A stretch of DNA of 64,000 bases from Caballeronia sp. dw_276 (GCF_018449635.1 NZ_JAAVUV010000009.1:1-64000); one strand, 5' to 3'; shown: positions 17,407 through 27,909, counted from the stretch's first letter. Notes: a model not told the origin generated them from the sequence alone. Numbers and translations are program-made.

Positions 17407-18384
17407 ATGAAACCAGTCAACGCACCCAAGATTGCGATAGTGCTTCCGGCTTATAACGAAGAAGCAACGCTCGCCGACACAATGATCGCGTTCCATAAGG
17501 AACTGCCCAGCGCGGCACTCTACGTAATCGACAACAACTCCAGGGATGCGACCAACACCATTGCTACGTCAACGCTTCGAGAGCTTGGATGTCCCGGAGC
17601 GGTGCTGACGGAGAAACGGCAAGGCAAAGGTAATGCGCTGCGACGCGCATTCATGGAAATCGATGCCGATATCTACGTCCTCTCCGACGCGGACATGACC
17701 TACCCGGCCGACCGGGTGCACGACTTGATCCAGCCAGTTCTCGCAGGTAAAGCCGATATGACCGTGGGCGACAGACACTCGGGCGGCCACTACGCTCAAG
17801 AAAACGACCGGCCCCTGCATGGTTTCGGAAATGCGCTCGTCCAGGGAATGGTCAACCGCTTCTTTAGCGCGAAACTGGCCGACATCATGAGCGGGTATCG
17901 TGTGTTCAACCGCCGCTTCGTGAAGTCGTATCCAATTCTGGTCGAGGGATTCCAGATCGAGACCGACATGACACTGCATGCGTTGCATCAGCGGTTTCGC
18001 ATTGTTGAAGTGCCGGTGGAATACAAGGACCGGCCTGCGGGGAGCGTATCGAAGCTGCAAACGCTGCCCGACGGAGCGCGCGTTCTTTTCACCATCGCGC
18101 AGATCCTGCGATACTACCGGCCGCTCTTTTTCTTCGGGACGCTCGCCGTCGTCTTCGCGTCGCTGAGTGTGTTGATTGCCATTCCCGTTTTCGACGACTG
18201 GATCCGGTACCGTTACATTTATCACGTGCCACTTGCGATCCTTTCGTCCGCGGTCAGCGTGGCCGCCATGATGATTCTTGGCGTCGGTCTCATACTCGAT
18301 ACCGTTGTGCATCAGGAGCGAATGGCGGCCGAAAGATTTCTGTTGAGGTCAGTGAACGATGAGCGGCGGCTCGAATCTCGATGA
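17407..18384 (+). CDS. gtrB: GtrB-like undecaprenyl-phosphate glycosyltransferase (GT2)
   Basis: A 325-residue GT2 enzyme: IAIVLPAYNEEATLADT near the N-terminus, the DAD metal site in VLSDADMTYPADR, and two C-terminal transmembrane helices (about residues 237-258 and 278-300), as in dolichyl-phosphate-mannose synthase and GtrB/ArnC. It would charge undecaprenyl phosphate with a single sugar on the cytoplasmic side. The stop overlaps the ATG of the gtrA-like gene by four bases. Start at 17407 is taken because the conserved core begins immediately after it; an upstream ATG at 17329 lies in poorly conserved sequence. Confidence 0.82.
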   Translation: MKPVNAPKIAIVLPAYNEEATLADTMIAFHKELPSAALYVIDNNSRDATNTIATSTLRELGCPGAVLTEKRQGKGNALRRAFMEIDADIYVLSDADMTYPADRVHDLIQPVLAGKADMTVGDRHSGGHYAQENDRPLHGFGNALVQGMVNRFFSAKLADIMSGYRVFNRRFVKSYPILVEGFQIETDMTLHALHQRFRIVEVPVEYKDRPAGSVSKLQTLPDGARVLFTIAQILRYYRPLFFFGTLAVVFASLSVLIAIPVFDDWIRYRYIYHVPLAILSSAVSVAAMMILGVGLILDTVVHQERMAAERFLLRSVNDERRLESR

Positions 18385-18794
18385 ATCGAGCATTGATAAA
18401 GAAAATCTTCAGCTTCGGCGTCGTGGGGGGGATCGGCTTCGCGGTTGACGCCGGGATCTTGACGTTGTTGTCTTCCAAGATGGGCGTGAACGTCTATGTG
18501 TCTCGGCTTATCTCGTTCACAGTAGCCGTGTTCGTCACGTGGATGCTGAATCGCCAATGGGTGTTCAAGGCCAACGGCCCAAGGACGACGACCAAAACAA
18601 ACGAGTACCTCAGTTACCTCTCGGTTCAGGGCGTAGGCGCACTGATCAACCTGGGCATCTTCTCGGTCTCCCTCTTTTATTTTCCGAGTCTCAAAGCGTA
18701 CCCGGTGATACCGCTCGCGTTTGGGTCTGCTGGGGGAATGCTTTTTAACTTTTTTGGCTCGCACTTGTGGGTTTTCCGTAAGCGACAAACCTAG
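18381..18794 (+). CDS. gtrA: GtrA-family flippase-like membrane protein
   Basis: 137 residues with four transmembrane helices, matching the GtrA family: KKIFSFGVVGGIGFAVDAGI at the N-terminus and TWMLNRQWVFKA in the middle, the family's hallmark. GtrA is thought to flip the undecaprenyl-phosphate-linked sugar made by GtrB to the periplasm. The four-base overlap with the preceding gene indicates coupling. The three genes 15646-18794 make a complete Gtr-type side-branch module. Confidence 0.88.
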   Translation: MNRALIKKIFSFGVVGGIGFAVDAGILTLLSSKMGVNVYVSRLISFTVAVFVTWMLNRQWVFKANGPRTTTKTNEYLSYLSVQGVGALINLGIFSVSLFYFPSLKAYPVIPLAFGSAGGMLFNFFGSHLWVFRKRQT

Positions 18795-19174
18795 ATTGCC
18801 ATCACCGGGATGCGGCCTTGCACATGCGTCCCTCAGCGAACGAGCGATTTTTATCGGACAACTGAATAAAGAATTCCGATCGAAAATACCTTCAGCTTTG
18901 TTCCGTCCAGCAGCGCCTGATAAATATCCCCCTCCCCCTGTATCGGCACCATTCACGGAAATTTCAAAGGGGTGAAGATGTGCAGCCTATTCAAAGGAAT
19001 TATGACCTCAAAATAATCTAGTAATATGCGCGTTGAGAATCCTGCGTTAGAAGGATTCTATGAAATGATTAGCACATTATTTCGCTGATTGATATGTAGC
19101 GGTTACACCTACGACCCTCCGCGTAATACCGCGGCTCTTGGTACAGAATGTTCATTAGCTAAGGACTGAATGCT
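18795..19174. other. Gene-free interval with an 8-bp hairpin
   Basis: About 380 bases. An inverted repeat AGAATCCT/AGGATTCT (19036-19059, 8-base loop) lies in it without a T-tract. No gene is supported; it probably holds the promoter of the gene at 19175. Confidence 0.4.
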
Positions 19175-20068
19175 ATGACAGATATGCCAGCCGTCTTAAG
19201 AAATGCCGTTCGCCGTGCCGCACAAATCGCGCCGCGTCCGGCGCCTCCAGCTACTACCCAGGACGAAAGCGTCCCGCAGGCCCCCCCTTCACTCGCTTCG
19301 CAACGCGCACCGACCAGACACTTGATGCAAGACCGCACGTCGCTTTTGGCCGATGGCGTTTTATACACCGACTTCTTTAAATTTGTTGATGCGCAGCTTC
19401 GCCCGAAAGCCTACTTTGAGGTCGGAACACATCTGGGCAGATCAGTGAAAGCTTTCAGTTGCCCGGCTGTATGCGTAGATCCGCACTTCATGCTGGATCA
19501 GGACGTGATCGGCACCCGCGCAGAAACGCATTTTTATCAGACACCCTCTGACGATTTTTTTAAGCAAAACGATCTGCGCGGAATTTTCAAATCCGGCCCG
19601 GATATATGCTTTCTTGATGGCATGCATCGGAGTGAATATTTGCTCCGGGATTTTATGAATACCGAGCGTTTGTGCCACCGTCGTTCGCTTATCTTCATGC
19701 ACGACTGTTTTCCATTCAACGCGCGTATGGCAATGCGTACCCATGAGGCCGGCGATGAAGCGGAAGGCCACTGGGCCGGTGCATGGACGGGCGACGTATG
19801 GAAAGTGGTGCCCCTGCTGCAGGCCCACCGTCCAGATTTAAAGATTCTGCTGCTGGACTGCGCGCCAACCGGACTTGTCGTGGTATCGAACCTGAATCCG
19901 GAATCTACTGTCCTTAGCGAGCGCTATAGCGGCGTGGTCGACGATTTGCGCGCCATGGATCTCGAAAAGCACACAATTCGTAAGCTGTGGGATGACGTCC
20001 CAGTGATTTCGTCCCACTCGCTGATGCAGCACCCAGAAGACCTTACTCTTTTTCTCGATATCAATTAA
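19175..20068 (+). CDS. Methyltransferase-like protein (class I SAM fold)
   Basis: 297 residues. After a proline/alanine-rich N-terminal segment (1-60), the body shows the order of a class I SAM-dependent methyltransferase of the Methyltransf_24 kind: a glycine motif YFEVGTHLGRSVKAF (near 83-97), an acidic VCVDPHF, and CFLDGMHRSEYLLRDF then FMHDCFPFN. These proteins are common in surface-polysaccharide clusters and may methylate a sugar, but no product is known. AAGGA precedes the ATG at a good distance. A hairpin with T-tract follows the stop, so it seems to be transcribed alone. Confidence 0.6.
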   Translation: MTDMPAVLRNAVRRAAQIAPRPAPPATTQDESVPQAPPSLASQRAPTRHLMQDRTSLLADGVLYTDFFKFVDAQLRPKAYFEVGTHLGRSVKAFSCPAVCVDPHFMLDQDVIGTRAETHFYQTPSDDFFKQNDLRGIFKSGPDICFLDGMHRSEYLLRDFMNTERLCHRRSLIFMHDCFPFNARMAMRTHEAGDEAEGHWAGAWTGDVWKVVPLLQAHRPDLKILLLDCAPTGLVVVSNLNPESTVLSERYSGVVDDLRAMDLEKHTIRKLWDDVPVISSHSLMQHPEDLTLFLDIN

Positions 20069-20088
20069 TTGTTGGGACCGACCAAGAA

Positions 20089-20122
20089 CAACTCGAACAC
20101 ATTGTTGGTCGAGTTGCTTTTT
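20089..20122 (+). terminator. Rho-independent terminator
   Basis: CAACTCGA (20089-20096) pairs with TCGAGTTG (20109-20116), followed by CTTTTT. It lies 20 bases after the methyltransferase-like gene. Confidence 0.7.
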
Positions 20123-20147
20123 CAATTAACTAATTTGTGGAAGGTCC

Positions 20148-21173
20148 ATGCAGTGGGTCATGGGTAAGCAGCCGCCGGTAACGTTTGACCAATACCGTGC
20201 AACAAGACAATTTTCCGCGCTTGACGGGCTACGCGCGGTGGCCATTTTTCTCGTATTTTCGCTTCATTTCGGTGGCGAAACCTGGGGGCACCTATCCGGC
20301 TGGCTGGGCGTGCAAATGTTCTTTGTACTTTCGGGGTACCTAATTACAACCTTACTGTTACGTGAGCGGGATTTATCCGGATCGATTGCGCTACGCGCAT
20401 TTTATATTCGCCGCGCGTTTCGAATATTGCCGATGTTTTTGCTCGTGTACGTGATGGTAATGGGCCAGAGTTATCTCGCAGCAGATGACTCATGGGCGAA
20501 CATGAAAGCGGCATCGCCCTATTACCTTACCTTCTTAAATGAGTTCGCCCCGTTCGCCCCGTTGAAAATGACTTGGACGCTCGGTATTGAATGGAAGTTT
20601 TATTTCTTGTGGCCGGCAATACTGGCTGCTGCGGGCATGGTTGCGAGAACAAGATTCATTCTGGTAATTGCGTGCATCTCCGTTTTGGCGCTGTCGTGGT
20701 TCAAAGGGTTCCACGTCGATTGGATTCAGCCGTTTCAGTATCAGGTGATGCTGTTTGGCTGCGCGGCTGCTGTGATTTTGAATTATCGGAAGACCTACGA
20801 TCTCGTGCGCGTACTCGCGACAAACACGGCTGTATTCAGCCTCGTCACCGTCCTATGCATAGTGCACTGGAAGTCGATCTGGATCGCTGAAAAAATCGGA
20901 CTTGCCCAGCTCATTGTCGCGTACGGGCTTTTGATCGCCCTGTTGATCCCTGCCCTTGTCTCAGAAACCATTGCTCAGACAGTGATCGGCTCACGCCCGT
21001 TTGTTTTCGTCGGTCGCCGCTCTTACTCGATGTATCTGATCGAGTTGCTGGCAGCGCAGGCCGTCCAAGGGTTACTGCCCCAAATCCACTTTGGCCCTCT
21101 ATTTCTTCCGGTCTGTTTCATCGTGGCGCTGGTGGCATCAGATTGTTTATACCGATGGATAGAGAACCGATGA
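20148..21173 (+). CDS. Acyltransferase-3 family (OafA-like) membrane acyltransferase
   Basis: 341 residues with about ten transmembrane helices. Family signatures are near the N-terminus: FSALDGLRAVAIFLVFSLHF (the helix-1 pattern with the catalytic-type His) and LGVQMFFVLSGYLITTLL, then AFYIRRAFRILP. This is the acyltransferase domain of OafA/WbiA-type proteins that acetylate or acylate O-antigen sugars in the periplasm. It lacks the C-terminal SGNH domain found in longer OafA proteins. GGAAGG lies three bases before ATG 20148; a second ATG at 20160 is possible. Confidence 0.85.
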   Translation: MQWVMGKQPPVTFDQYRATRQFSALDGLRAVAIFLVFSLHFGGETWGHLSGWLGVQMFFVLSGYLITTLLLRERDLSGSIALRAFYIRRAFRILPMFLLVYVMVMGQSYLAADDSWANMKAASPYYLTFLNEFAPFAPLKMTWTLGIEWKFYFLWPAILAAAGMVARTRFILVIACISVLALSWFKGFHVDWIQPFQYQVMLFGCAAAVILNYRKTYDLVRVLATNTAVFSLVTVLCIVHWKSIWIAEKIGLAQLIVAYGLLIALLIPALVSETIAQTVIGSRPFVFVGRRSYSMYLIELLAAQAVQGLLPQIHFGPLFLPVCFIVALVASDCLYRWIENR

Positions 21174-21355
21174 TACGAATGGGCCATAAGTTGGTCACGG
21201 CACAACGACATGCCCCGGCTATACAAAACACGAAGCCTAAGCAACTGACCTCAAACTGATTCAAAACCACATCGGTAGAAGCGGTCCAGGCCACATGCGG
21301 TTCGATAGCACGAGCACGTTGCTAAACTACTGGTTCGTGTTCCGGGAACTTAAAA

Positions 21356-22207
21356 ATGATATTGAATCGCCAAATTGTCACGGTCCTAGGAGCCCGAAGC
21401 GGGACGTCTGCGTTGGCTGGGACGCTCGGAATCGTGGGATGCACGCTACCGAAGACCTTGATGGCTGCTAACTGGGCCAACAAAAAAGGGTATTTCGAGC
21501 CCGAAGATATTGCGGCCTGTCACGATAAAATCCTCGCAACCGTTGGAAGCAGCTGGAGCGACTGGCGGGAATTTCCGCCGTCGTGGTTTTCGTCCCCCGA
21601 TGCAGTGCGATCGCGGGACGAACTTGTTTCGTTGTTCATTGCAAACTATGACAAGGCGCCGCTGTCGGTGCTGAAAGAGCCGAGGATGTGCAGGATGCTT
21701 CCGCTGTGGAATGAGGTCTTCAAGAAATTGGATTCGAGGCCCTTATTCTGCTTCATTGATCGCAGCCCGCTCGAGGTGGCCGCATCCCTCAAGGCACGCG
21801 ACGGCTCATCAATCGAGCAGGGTCTTCTCTACTACATTCGCAACCATCTGGATGCGGAATTCCAGACGCGGTTTCGTCCCCGCGCGTTTGTTTCCTACAA
21901 CGCGCTCTTGAAGGACTGGCGCCAGACCGTGGCCTTTGTCAGTGATCGCCTGAATGTGCCTTTTCAGCTTTCCGGAAAAAGTGAACATGAGGTCGATATA
22001 TTTCTAGAGAGCGACCTCAAAAATCAAAAAGGCGAAGTTCCTCGCAACGCCAGCGATCCAATCGAAGAATTGGCATTTGCAGTTCACGAAGCGTTTGCCA
22101 AACTTTCCGGAGGCGAATCCGACGCCGCGGTTAGAGATCAACTTGATCGTTTGAGGGCGTTATTTAATGCTCGAGAATCTGAGCATTACGGCCCTGTTCA
22201 GAACTGA
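21356..22207 (+). CDS. Sulfotransferase-family protein
   Basis: 283 residues with the two PAPS-binding elements of sulfotransferases: the 5'-phosphosulfate loop in VLGARSGTSALAGTL (residues 10-24) and the 3'-phosphate element in FIDRSPLEVAASLKARDG (near 131-148). It should transfer sulfate from PAPS to a hydroxyl, most likely of a polysaccharide sugar given the locus. The APS kinase gene at 40.2 kb, inside the same locus, would supply PAPS. GGGAA precedes the ATG well. It is convergent with the large gene at 22258-25587, ending 50 bases from it. Confidence 0.78.
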   Translation: MILNRQIVTVLGARSGTSALAGTLGIVGCTLPKTLMAANWANKKGYFEPEDIAACHDKILATVGSSWSDWREFPPSWFSSPDAVRSRDELVSLFIANYDKAPLSVLKEPRMCRMLPLWNEVFKKLDSRPLFCFIDRSPLEVAASLKARDGSSIEQGLLYYIRNHLDAEFQTRFRPRAFVSYNALLKDWRQTVAFVSDRLNVPFQLSGKSEHEVDIFLESDLKNQKGEVPRNASDPIEELAFAVHEAFAKLSGGESDAAVRDQLDRLRALFNARESEHYGPVQN

Positions 22208-22257
22208 ACCTCGCGAGGATGAACAACCATTCAGCCTCGCAGATTCAGTCCTTGCAC

Positions 22258-25200
22258 TCACAAGTCGGCAATTAGAACGTCGCGCATTGCCTCAAAGGAG
22301 TAGTGCTCGCGCACATAAGCACGCCCCGCCGCTGAGACCTGTGTTGCGTATTGATCGTCTTGCAGCAGGCGGCAAACTTCCTCTGCGAAAAGCCGTGCAT
22401 CGTCAATGACGGGTATCGACCCTTCGACTAAAGGCAATCCCTGTGCGCCAATTGAAGTGGTCACTAATGCAGCACCGTTGTGCATTGCCTCGACCACTTT
22501 GTTCTTTACGCCCGCACCAAAACGCAACGGTACAACGGCAACGCGCGTTTCGTCGTAGTACCGCTTAAGTTGCGCGTCTGTGACATAGCCCGTTACGTCA
22601 ATCGTGTCAGAAGCAAGCTCGAGCACTTTCGCTGTCGGATTAGATCCAACTAACGTCAAATGAATAGTCGGGAACCGTTGGCGGATCAGCGGCAAAATCT
22701 CCGTGACAAGCCACACCGCAGCATCCACGTTGGGTGGATGTCCGAAGCCGGCGACAAATAGCAGATCTTTTCGCGTGCCAGGTAACGGGGGCGTTTCCGC
22801 CAACGGCGCATAGTAGTACGCGGGCAAGGTCCGGGCGCGAATATCCGGCATCATTGAGAGCACCGTCTCAGTCTCCGTGTAAGACGGATAATAAACAACA
22901 TCGACGCTCTTCCAGATCTTCATTTCTTCTTCGCGAATGTAATCTGCCTCGGCGAGCAATCGCCGATCTCCAGTAACTTCAAACTCTTTGAGGGCGCGCG
23001 CAAAGTGGAGATCGACACCAAAGTAAAGAAGCTTTGCATGTGAGTAAGCGTTCAGGCCAGGAATAAACTCCGCACTGATATGAGGCCGGCTCAGAAATGC
23101 TACGTCGATGTATCGACCATTTTCCTGGATCCAGCTATCAAAGCCACGCACATACTCGCCTCCGTAAATCACTTCAATTCCAAGCGCCTGGAGTGGGAGC
23201 GCGTAATCTTTGTCATGTGCGAGATTTTGCGGCCAGAACACGACGTGGTATCCCAACGCAAGGAACTGATTCATGTAGCAGATCATGCAGCGAGAGCCCG
23301 CGTCACGATCCGGCTGGGGTATGTAATGGTCAACCACTAAAATTGTCTTCAACGCCTGGCTGCGGTCACGCGCCTTGAAAACCTGCTCGCCATTAGGAAA
23401 GTGATCGCGTTCAAGTACTGATCGCCAGCGGTCAAATAATTTACCTTGATTCGCAACCTGATGAGCCTTGATACCGGCTCCTGTATCGATGCCATTCGAA
23501 ATGCCTTCGAAATGGGTGATGACAGAGCGCGGTTGGTAATACAGAACTTTGCCGCTCTCGCGAATCTTGAATGCAAGGTCGACATCTTCGTAATACGCAG
23601 GCACATACCTTTCGCCAAAGCGACCCACACTCTCGAACAAGTCGGCGCGGACCAGCAAAGAGGCGCCCGAGCAATAATCGACCGGCTTAAGGTAGTTGTA
23701 GATGCTCTTGTTCGGGTCATCCAGACGGCCGAAATTCCATGCCGAAGCGTCTTTCCAGATTATTCCCCCAGCCTCTTGCAGTCGTCCGTCAGGATAAACA
23801 AGTTTCGAACCGACCATTCCGCAATCGCTTTTTTCCTTGAACACGTCGAGCATCGAATCGAGCCAGTCTTCGCTTACTTCGGTGTCGTTATTCAGGAAAT
23901 GAAGATACTCTCCCTTTGCCGCCTTCGCGCCCTCATTACACGAACGCACAAAGCCCAGATTCCTGGCATTGGTGATCACGCGGATTGTCTTGATAGACTT
24001 CAGGATCTCAAGAGAATTATCCGGCGAGCAATCATCGACTACGACGATTTCATACGGCGCCGTTGGGGGATTCTTTCCTATCGAAACAAGGCAGCGAAGC
24101 GTGTAATCAATCTTCCCATAGATGGGGATGATTACTGAGACAAGCGGTTCTTCCGATACTGAAAGCAAGTTGACAAAGCTGGCCTCTCGCATCAAATCAG
24201 CAACATTGGTGCCGCCTGAACCGATAGCTGCCGTCCGAACTTCCAGTTGCGGCTGCTGCACCTCTGGAACATTCGCAGGCGCTTGCCGCAAACTGGCCTG
24301 CCGACCGGTAAGCCGGCGTCCAGCGTCGATATAGCGTCTGGTTTGCTTGCGGGGAACCGCAATCCATCGTTTGATCTCGCGTATCGGCCAGGTCAGCTTC
24401 CACGAACTGCTATGTATGAGCGCGTCTCGGTTGGTGCTCAAAGCATGAAGAGCCGTCTCAAGCTGGGCTTTTTCACTGAGTAATTGAGTAACCTGACCAT
24501 CGCGCTCTTCAAAAGCATGTCTGACGCCGTTGAACTGTTCGTCCCGATTAGCGAGAAACTTTCTAATTCCGGTGATTTGACGCTTATGCTGGCTGAGATC
24601 GAGAGTCAGCCCGTGTATGCGCTTATCCTTTTCTTCGACAGATCTGTTGAGATTGGAAATCTCCTGACCGTCCTTCGTTAATAGCGCATTCAAGTGCTCA
24701 ATCTGGTCGTCTCGTTGGGCGAGAAGATCGCTCAAGCTTTGAATCTGCTGGTCCCGCTCGGCTAACACGTCAGACAAAGTATTTATTTGTTGCGAACGTT
24801 CGGCTACGACGACATCGAGCGACTTCGCCCACTTCGCGAAACCGACATAGTGCTTGACCAAATCAAGCTTGTCCGGATACGCAACTGAGGCAGTGACTGC
24901 CGGCAACACCGTTGCCTTGTTTGCGCCACATAGCGCGACAAAATAAACAGGCGAGTTCAGGGTGCCTGTTTGAGGCTTGATCGACGTGCCGTCATCATGC
25001 CAGGCTTGATAAGCATGTTGGCCGCCCTGCAATGGCTGGATGACAGAGCCCATCATTATCCGCTGGCCAAAATATTGAATAACCGGGAATTGAGCTTTTA
25101 GGAGTGCGTTGAACTCATAGAAATCAAGCTCTTTGACATGAAACTCGTTATGTTCGCCGCTCTCTTCCGAATAGATGGGGCGATTCGGTGAAGAAATGAT

Positions 25201-25587
25201 TAGCAGTCCGTCATCGCGCAATACCCGTCGAATTTCGGCAAGCATTTCTGCTTGTTCGCTCAGATGTTCGATGGTTTCAAATGAAACAACAACGTCGAAC
25301 GACGCGTCAGGAAACGCCAACCGAGTTGCCGAACCTTGAAAGTATTCAAGGTTGCTTTTGTGCGCATACGTATTGGTGGCGTGCTGAACTGCCTCGATCG
25401 CGATGTCGACACCACACACGGAACGAGCGACACCTGCCATCAACGCTGAGCCGTAACCTTCTCCCGATGCGACATCAAGTACATCCTTGCCGGGCACCAT
25501 GTCCAAAACCATCGCGTAGCGATGATAGTGCTCTAAACGAATTCTGCCCTGCTCAGTCGGCACATATCGTTCGCCAGTAAATTCCAT
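22258..25587 (-). CDS. Methyltransferase / coiled coil / GT2 / GT4 fusion
   Basis: An 1109-residue multidomain protein. Residues 1-220 are a class I SAM methyltransferase ([12 protein letters not shown] at 36-47; [13 protein letters not shown]). Residues 257-382 are nine consecutive 14-residue repeats with a leucine/isoleucine heptad pattern, a long coiled coil, followed by [16 protein letters not shown] (393-408). Residues about 482-720 are a GT2 domain ([36 protein letters not shown]), and 770-1109 a GT4-like domain ([22 protein letters not shown]). It probably acts at the cytoplasmic membrane on the growing O-chain; a methyl-capping and chain-length role is inferred by analogy with WbdD. 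Start at 25587 is chosen because the conserved EFTGERYVP begins there and AAGGA precedes it. Confidence 0.8.
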   Translation of the reverse strand: MEFTGERYVPTEQGRIRLEHYHRYAMVLDMVPGKDVLDVASGEGYGSALMAGVARSVCGVDIAIEAVQHATNTYAHKSNLEYFQGSATRLAFPDASFDVVVSFETIEHLSEQAEMLAEIRRVLRDDGLLIISSPNRPIYSEESGEHNEFHVKELDFYEFNALLKAQFPVIQYFGQRIMMGSVIQPLQGGQHAYQAWHDDGTSIKPQTGTLNSPVYFVALCGANKATVLPAVTASVAYPDKLDLVKHYVGFAKWAKSLDVVVAERSQQINTLSDVLAERDQQIQSLSDLLAQRDDQIEHLNALLTKDGQEISNLNRSVEEKDKRIHGLTLDLSQHKRQITGIRKFLANRDEQFNGVRHAFEERDGQVTQLLSEKAQLETALHALSTNRDALIHSSSWKLTWPIREIKRWIAVPRKQTRRYIDAGRRLTGRQASLRQAPANVPEVQQPQLEVRTAAIGSGGTNVADLMREASFVNLLSVSEEPLVSVIIPIYGKIDYTLRCLVSIGKNPPTAPYEIVVVDDCSPDNSLEILKSIKTIRVITNARNLGFVRSCNEGAKAAKGEYLHFLNNDTEVSEDWLDSMLDVFKEKSDCGMVGSKLVYPDGRLQEAGGIIWKDASAWNFGRLDDPNKSIYNYLKPVDYCSGASLLVRADLFESVGRFGERYVPAYYEDVDLAFKIRESGKVLYYQPRSVITHFEGISNGIDTGAGIKAHQVANQGKLFDRWRSVLERDHFPNGEQVFKARDRSQALKTILVVDHYIPQPDRDAGSRCMICYMNQFLALGYHVVFWPQNLAHDKDYALPLQALGIEVIYGGEYVRGFDSWIQENGRYIDVAFLSRPHISAEFIPGLNAYSHAKLLYFGVDLHFARALKEFEVTGDRRLLAEADYIREEEMKIWKSVDVVYYPSYTETETVLSMMPDIRARTLPAYYYAPLAETPPLPGTRKDLLFVAGFGHPPNVDAAVWLVTEILPLIRQRFPTIHLTLVGSNPTAKVLELASDTIDVTGYVTDAQLKRYYDETRVAVVPLRFGAGVKNKVVEAMHNGAALVTTSIGAQGLPLVEGSIPVIDDARLFAEEVCRLLQDDQYATQVSAAGRAYVREHYSFEAMRDVLIADL
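24442..24819 (-). repeat. Nine tandem 42-bp (14-residue) coding repeats
   Basis: Within the fusion protein, residues 257-382 divide into nine blocks of exactly 14 residues, e.g. [56 protein letters not shown]. The consensus is roughly L-x-x-x-L-x-x-[RK]-D-x-Q-I-x-x, two heptads per repeat. The DNA repeats have diverged, so they are old, but the period is unbroken. Confidence 0.85.
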
Positions 25588-26322
25588 CTCGATTTCCTTC
25601 AATCTGGTCAATGCGGATAACGGCTATATGTCACCCCATTTGCTGTTAGATTTACTAGGCATGGGTTGCCAACCATTGCTCCTCGCGGTATTTTCTACCT
25701 TTGATCGCAACGTTAATCTTTCAGATTTAACGTTGCCAACCCTCTGCCACTTGCCCTAAGGGACCTTTCAAAACATCTGGCGATCGTGGTCCGCGATAAT
25801 GATTTCATCATTTTCACCGAGGTCCGAGTGCACCTACGTGCGAACTGAACGCCACAGCCCTTAGGAGATCCATCATTTGGTTTTGGTGAAGTTGCGGTGA
25901 GAGCGACACCATCAACCGTGCGTCTTTACGTCGAATCAAGATAAATTCGCTGTGGCGATCCTGTAATACGACGATCGATACCATCGCAACTTTGCCTCCT
26001 GGTCCATGCCATTGGAGCCGCGCATCGTTCTGACCGGCGAACCACCATTTCCCTCATAGCGGGTTGAAAGAGGCGACAAGCCCGCATTGTAGCGTACGTT
26101 TCTTTCGCTTTTGCCCCCAAAATAGAAGCCCAAAACCCAAACTTTCAGGCCCTCCGCACTATCCAATACCGTGCGATTCGGTCATACCGGCTTCACTGCT
26201 GCATGCTATCCAGATCCGTCGGCGTCCTCCAGGGACAAGGAACACAACACCCCAGAAATTCAGTCGGCACGATAAACGGATGGTAAGGTGCTCAATGACG
26301 GAATCCAGACTTTCGTCCTTGT
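25588..26322. other. Gene-free interval
   Basis: 735 bases between two minus-strand genes. Short frames on both strands have no motif. It must contain the promoter of the fusion gene and probably the end of the upstream transcript, but no terminator stands out. Confidence 0.45.
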
Positions 26323-27909
26323 CTAATCGATGATTCCCTTTAGCCGCTCAATCAACTTCTTGAATTTACTTGGCTCTTTGTAGCTCCGGACCTCCATGTC
26401 CGTCTCCCGATTGCCCGGCTCCCCTTTGAACCGGTCTTCGTCACCTGACGACGTTGTTACTTGCCACTTTCCCAAGAGCTTCATGTCAATCAGGTCGCAG
26501 GTGAACCGTACCAGCGCGGGAACATCATTGAACCTGTAATTCTCACGCTTCAGCACGTTTTCTACGTCGCTCTCTGAACTCGTTGAAACAATTTCGCTAA
26601 TCAGTTTTACTGGGACATAGACGGGCAAGTCAGCGACTTCCGATTGGCCCTTTACGTAAGGGGCAGGTGCGGATTCCGTAGTTCGCACATTACTGTGTAC
26701 TACTCCTGGACAGGACGAAAACCATCCGATCTTGTGTTGAACCGTACCGTGATGACAAAAGTAAAAGGCCGCGAATTGGGCGAGGTATATGGTTTCCGAA
26801 ATCTCGAGCCCAATAGCCAGTTCTATCGGCGACGGTCGCTCACCCGTCTCAGCGAAAGCAAGGGCAATCTCTTCAGCCGCCCTCATATCGGAATTGACAA
26901 CTTCTAACTGCGCCGCTCTATCAATCCCCGGGTTTGTCTCAGCATCGCATCCAATAGAATGGCCGTCCAAGATAATAAAGCCGCCGGGATAATCTGAAAG
27001 AAAACGCTTTCCAATAGCGATAATGACTTCATTAAGATTCGAAGCAGTTCTATTTCGCGTCCGAAGACTCATCCATAAAATCGGACCCATTGCATTTTTC
27101 GCCCGAAAAACAATGCGCTGCGTATTCGCCGATTTAGGGTTACTTTCTACAAATCGGAGGAGCCTATTGACTAGCTTTTTCTGAATAAGCGACCCACCCA
27201 ACGGCAAGGCCATTTGATTCTTCTTGTTAACCACTTCCAACTTCCAATCCGGCACTTGATAATTGTTCCACCAAGCAAGTTCCGGAAACAGAGATTGTGT
27301 TGAGCCCAAGGGCTCATGAGTGCTGATCAATTGCGCAGGAAATTTCGCCAAATCACAATCTACAATTGCCTCCAGCGCTGAAAGCTGATTCCACGCGTGG
27401 TGCGCAAAATTCGGGTCGCCTGAGAGTAGCTGCAATTCACGTGAATCATCCCCCTTGTCCTCAGCGAAGCTTCTCAAAATCCTCGCAACCGCCGGGAACT
27501 GCTCTTCCTTGATTCCCCAAAAGTCATCGACGATTTTAAAGAAAAGTGCTTTTTGGGGAATAATTAGCGCCATGATCGGGAATCCCATCCCGACGTGACC
27601 CACTCCAACCACAAAGTCTTCAAAAAATATGAACGTATTCTTGTTGGCTAGAAATATGGAACTCTTCGATGCGACGAGACGACCATCCAATGGTGATTTG
27701 AGGTTGAATGAACCAAATTGAAGCGTTTCGTAGAGATAGCGACGTACCACAAAACCATCAACGTAAGCCGATAGTTCTTTAATGCTGGCGAGTGCGCCTG
27801 CCAGGCATGGAATCTGATGCGTGCGAGCTATGTCTGCAATCGATGCTTCGCTAAGGTCTGTAACAGACGCATAGCTTTGTTCAAAATCACTATGATGTAT
27901 CTCTCTCAC
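26323..27909 (-). CDS. Unrecognised 528-residue protein in polysaccharide locus
   Basis: The start is GTG at 27909 with GAGGG five bases upstream. No family is recognised and no signal peptide or membrane helix is clear. Notable segments are FFEDFVVGVGHVGMGFPIMAL (N-terminal third), GFIILDGHSIGCDAET (near 310) and YFCHHGTVQHKIGWF (near 390), followed by CPGVVHSN. The late HHGTVQHK...PGVVHSN arrangement is reminiscent of the histidine-glycine and asparagine positions near the nucleotide site of some GT61-like or other GT-B transferases, so a sugar transferase is a guess. It lies 330 bases downstream of wzt in the same direction. Confidence 0.6.
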   Translation of the reverse strand: MREIHHSDFEQSYASVTDLSEASIADIARTHQIPCLAGALASIKELSAYVDGFVVRRYLYETLQFGSFNLKSPLDGRLVASKSSIFLANKNTFIFFEDFVVGVGHVGMGFPIMALIIPQKALFFKIVDDFWGIKEEQFPAVARILRSFAEDKGDDSRELQLLSGDPNFAHHAWNQLSALEAIVDCDLAKFPAQLISTHEPLGSTQSLFPELAWWNNYQVPDWKLEVVNKKNQMALPLGGSLIQKKLVNRLLRFVESNPKSANTQRIVFRAKNAMGPILWMSLRTRNRTASNLNEVIIAIGKRFLSDYPGGFIILDGHSIGCDAETNPGIDRAAQLEVVNSDMRAAEEIALAFAETGERPSPIELAIGLEISETIYLAQFAAFYFCHHGTVQHKIGWFSSCPGVVHSNVRTTESAPAPYVKGQSEVADLPVYVPVKLISEIVSTSSESDVENVLKRENYRFNDVPALVRFTCDLIDMKLLGKWQVTTSSGDEDRFKGEPGNRETDMEVRSYKEPSKFKKLIERLKGIID

